NCBI GenBank assembly: GCA_028753945.1
Contig: JAPNXP010000001.1
Location: 10,034,501 to 10,098,500 of the forward strand
Origin: Hexactinellida sp. DTS-2022
Lineage: Eukaryota; Porifera; Hexactinellida
Reading direction: 5' to 3'
Length of the DNA stretch: 64,000 nt
The translations under genes and the position numbers were made by a program. Within the stretch, counting starts at the first letter, position 1, and every line of letters starts with the position of its first letter. Shown here piece by piece: positions 63,111 through 64,000 of the stretch. The notes beneath the pieces were generated by a model. The model saw only the letters and a program-made list of their open reading frames with translations. It did no database searches and was not told the origin of the DNA.

Positions 63111-63526
63111 TGCCCAAGTGATTTTCAGAAAAATATCATACCCTGTAGTTCTTTGTATTTAATATTTAGAACCTATTAATTTGAAATCCAACAAGAGCAC
63201 AATAATATATCAATATGCTAGAATCTTTGAAAAAATTCACTTGAGGATTTAGACAAAAAGGGGTGACACATACTTTCTCATTAAATCGATATAACGCCGT
63301 TAACATGCATGTAATCCTTTGTTTATATAAGTAAACAATGACAACTATCTTATTAGTTATCAGATCTCAAAAATTGAACAAATCCGATTTACTAAACGAA
63401 AGTTACATGATTTTTAAAAAATCAACAAATTTGTCTTAGATGAACCATGGATTACGAAAAAATACTTATATTTGAGTTATATCTATCACAACTCTGTATT
63501 AGTCAAACCAAATCTACTAAATACGA

Positions 63527-63600
63527 GCCCTTCGGTCTCGGTCGCTTTGCGACAGATCGGTGCTACGCACCTCAAGTTAACGGCCGCTGTGCGGCCTTAC
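63527..63600. repeat. Run of four small triloop hairpins
   Basis: GAGCCC-TTC-GGTCTC, GTCGC-TTT-GCGAC, GGTGC-TAC-GCACC and GGCCGC-TGT-GCGGCC follow one another within 74 bp, in an otherwise AT-rich region. Confidence 0.75.
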
Positions 63601-63659
63601 TCCTCACATTTTCTACCATGAAAATGGTAGATAGGGACGTTATGATTTTGAATTTCATT

Positions 63660-64000
63660 AATTTGTTTACCTATTTTATGTAAACAACAACAACAAATAT
63701 TAATATGAGAAATTTATAAACGCGAAATTCGTGTCCAGCATACTTGTTTACCTATTATAACATTTGAAAGCTAACTTCTAGGTTGATTTTAAATTTTCAT
63801 TTATTTGTTTACCTATTTTGTGTAAACAACAACAACAAATATTAATAAAAGAATTTTTTACACGCGAAATTCGAAATCAGCATACTTGTTTACCTATTAT
63901 ACCCGTTGAAAGCAAACTTCTAGGTTGATTTTGAATTTTCATTAATTTGTTTACCTATTTTGTGTAAACAACAACAACAAATATTAATATGAGAAATTTA
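63660..64000. repeat. Tandem repeat, ~143-bp unit, runs off right edge
   Basis: TGTAAACAACAACAACAAAT occurs at ~63679, ~63822 and ~63965. Each unit also has CGCGAAATTCG, ACTTGTTTACCTATTATA and CTTCTAGGTTGATTTT. A single related unit is at 6779-6885. Confidence 0.85.

Overview
The window is a piece of an AT-rich animal genome. It has spliced genes with short GT-AG introns, an NLR-type immune receptor, TRAF-like proteins, a CENP-C-like protein, and dense DNA-transposon debris (hAT, pogo/Tigger, Tc1-like, Harbinger, many MITEs) with one CR1-like retrotransposon. AT-richness, short introns, and NACHT-LRR and Ig/FN3 receptors amid heavy MITE load point to an early-branching metazoan, most likely a demosponge. 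That placement is inference from gene content, not from a marker gene. No rRNA, tRNA or CRISPR was found.

Layout. 1-2221: broken hAT transposase running off the left edge. 2940-6431 and 12655-16261: two near-identical copies of a ~3.5 kb composite DNA transposon with ~420 bp inverted termini, each carrying the same nested hAT element. 7965-12560: MITEs, a hammerhead ribozyme next to a small GC-rich ORF, and a fossil Harbinger transposase split by a MITE that is itself split by another MITE. 16385-20966: MITEs around two minus-strand spliced genes, a CCDC177-like N-terminus and a CENP-C/Mif2-like cupin protein. 21-25 kb: dispersed repeats and foldback MITEs. 26206-31060: intact TRAF-like gene plus a decayed tandem copy. 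32759-35609: 5'-truncated CR1-like retrotransposon inserted in a hAT-like repeat. 36-43.2 kb: repeats only. 43310-46654: NLR gene (tandem death-fold, NACHT, LRR-like), interrupted by one in-frame TAA followed at once by ATG. 49.4-55.1 kb: three-member cluster of Ig/FN3 transmembrane receptors with tyrosine-motif tails; the middle one is complete in eight exons, the outer two are fragments. 55.7-64 kb: a perfect 223-bp-arm palindrome, a large dyad-array MITE, more MITEs and two tandem-repeat blocks.

How the parts relate. NLR, TRAF-like adaptors and Ig/FN3 receptors with YxxL tails all fit innate immune or self/non-self sensing, and each shows duplication or decay (stop codon, pseudogene copy, partial copies), as expected of a fast-evolving locus. 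The transposons shape these genes: one MITE ends 109 bp before the NLR start codon, and others sit in introns of the CENP-C-like and receptor genes. Strongest candidates for something undescribed: the hammerhead ribozyme at 8308-8363, the receptor cluster, the stop-start junction in the NLR, and several unrelated MITE families built from arrays of short palindromes.
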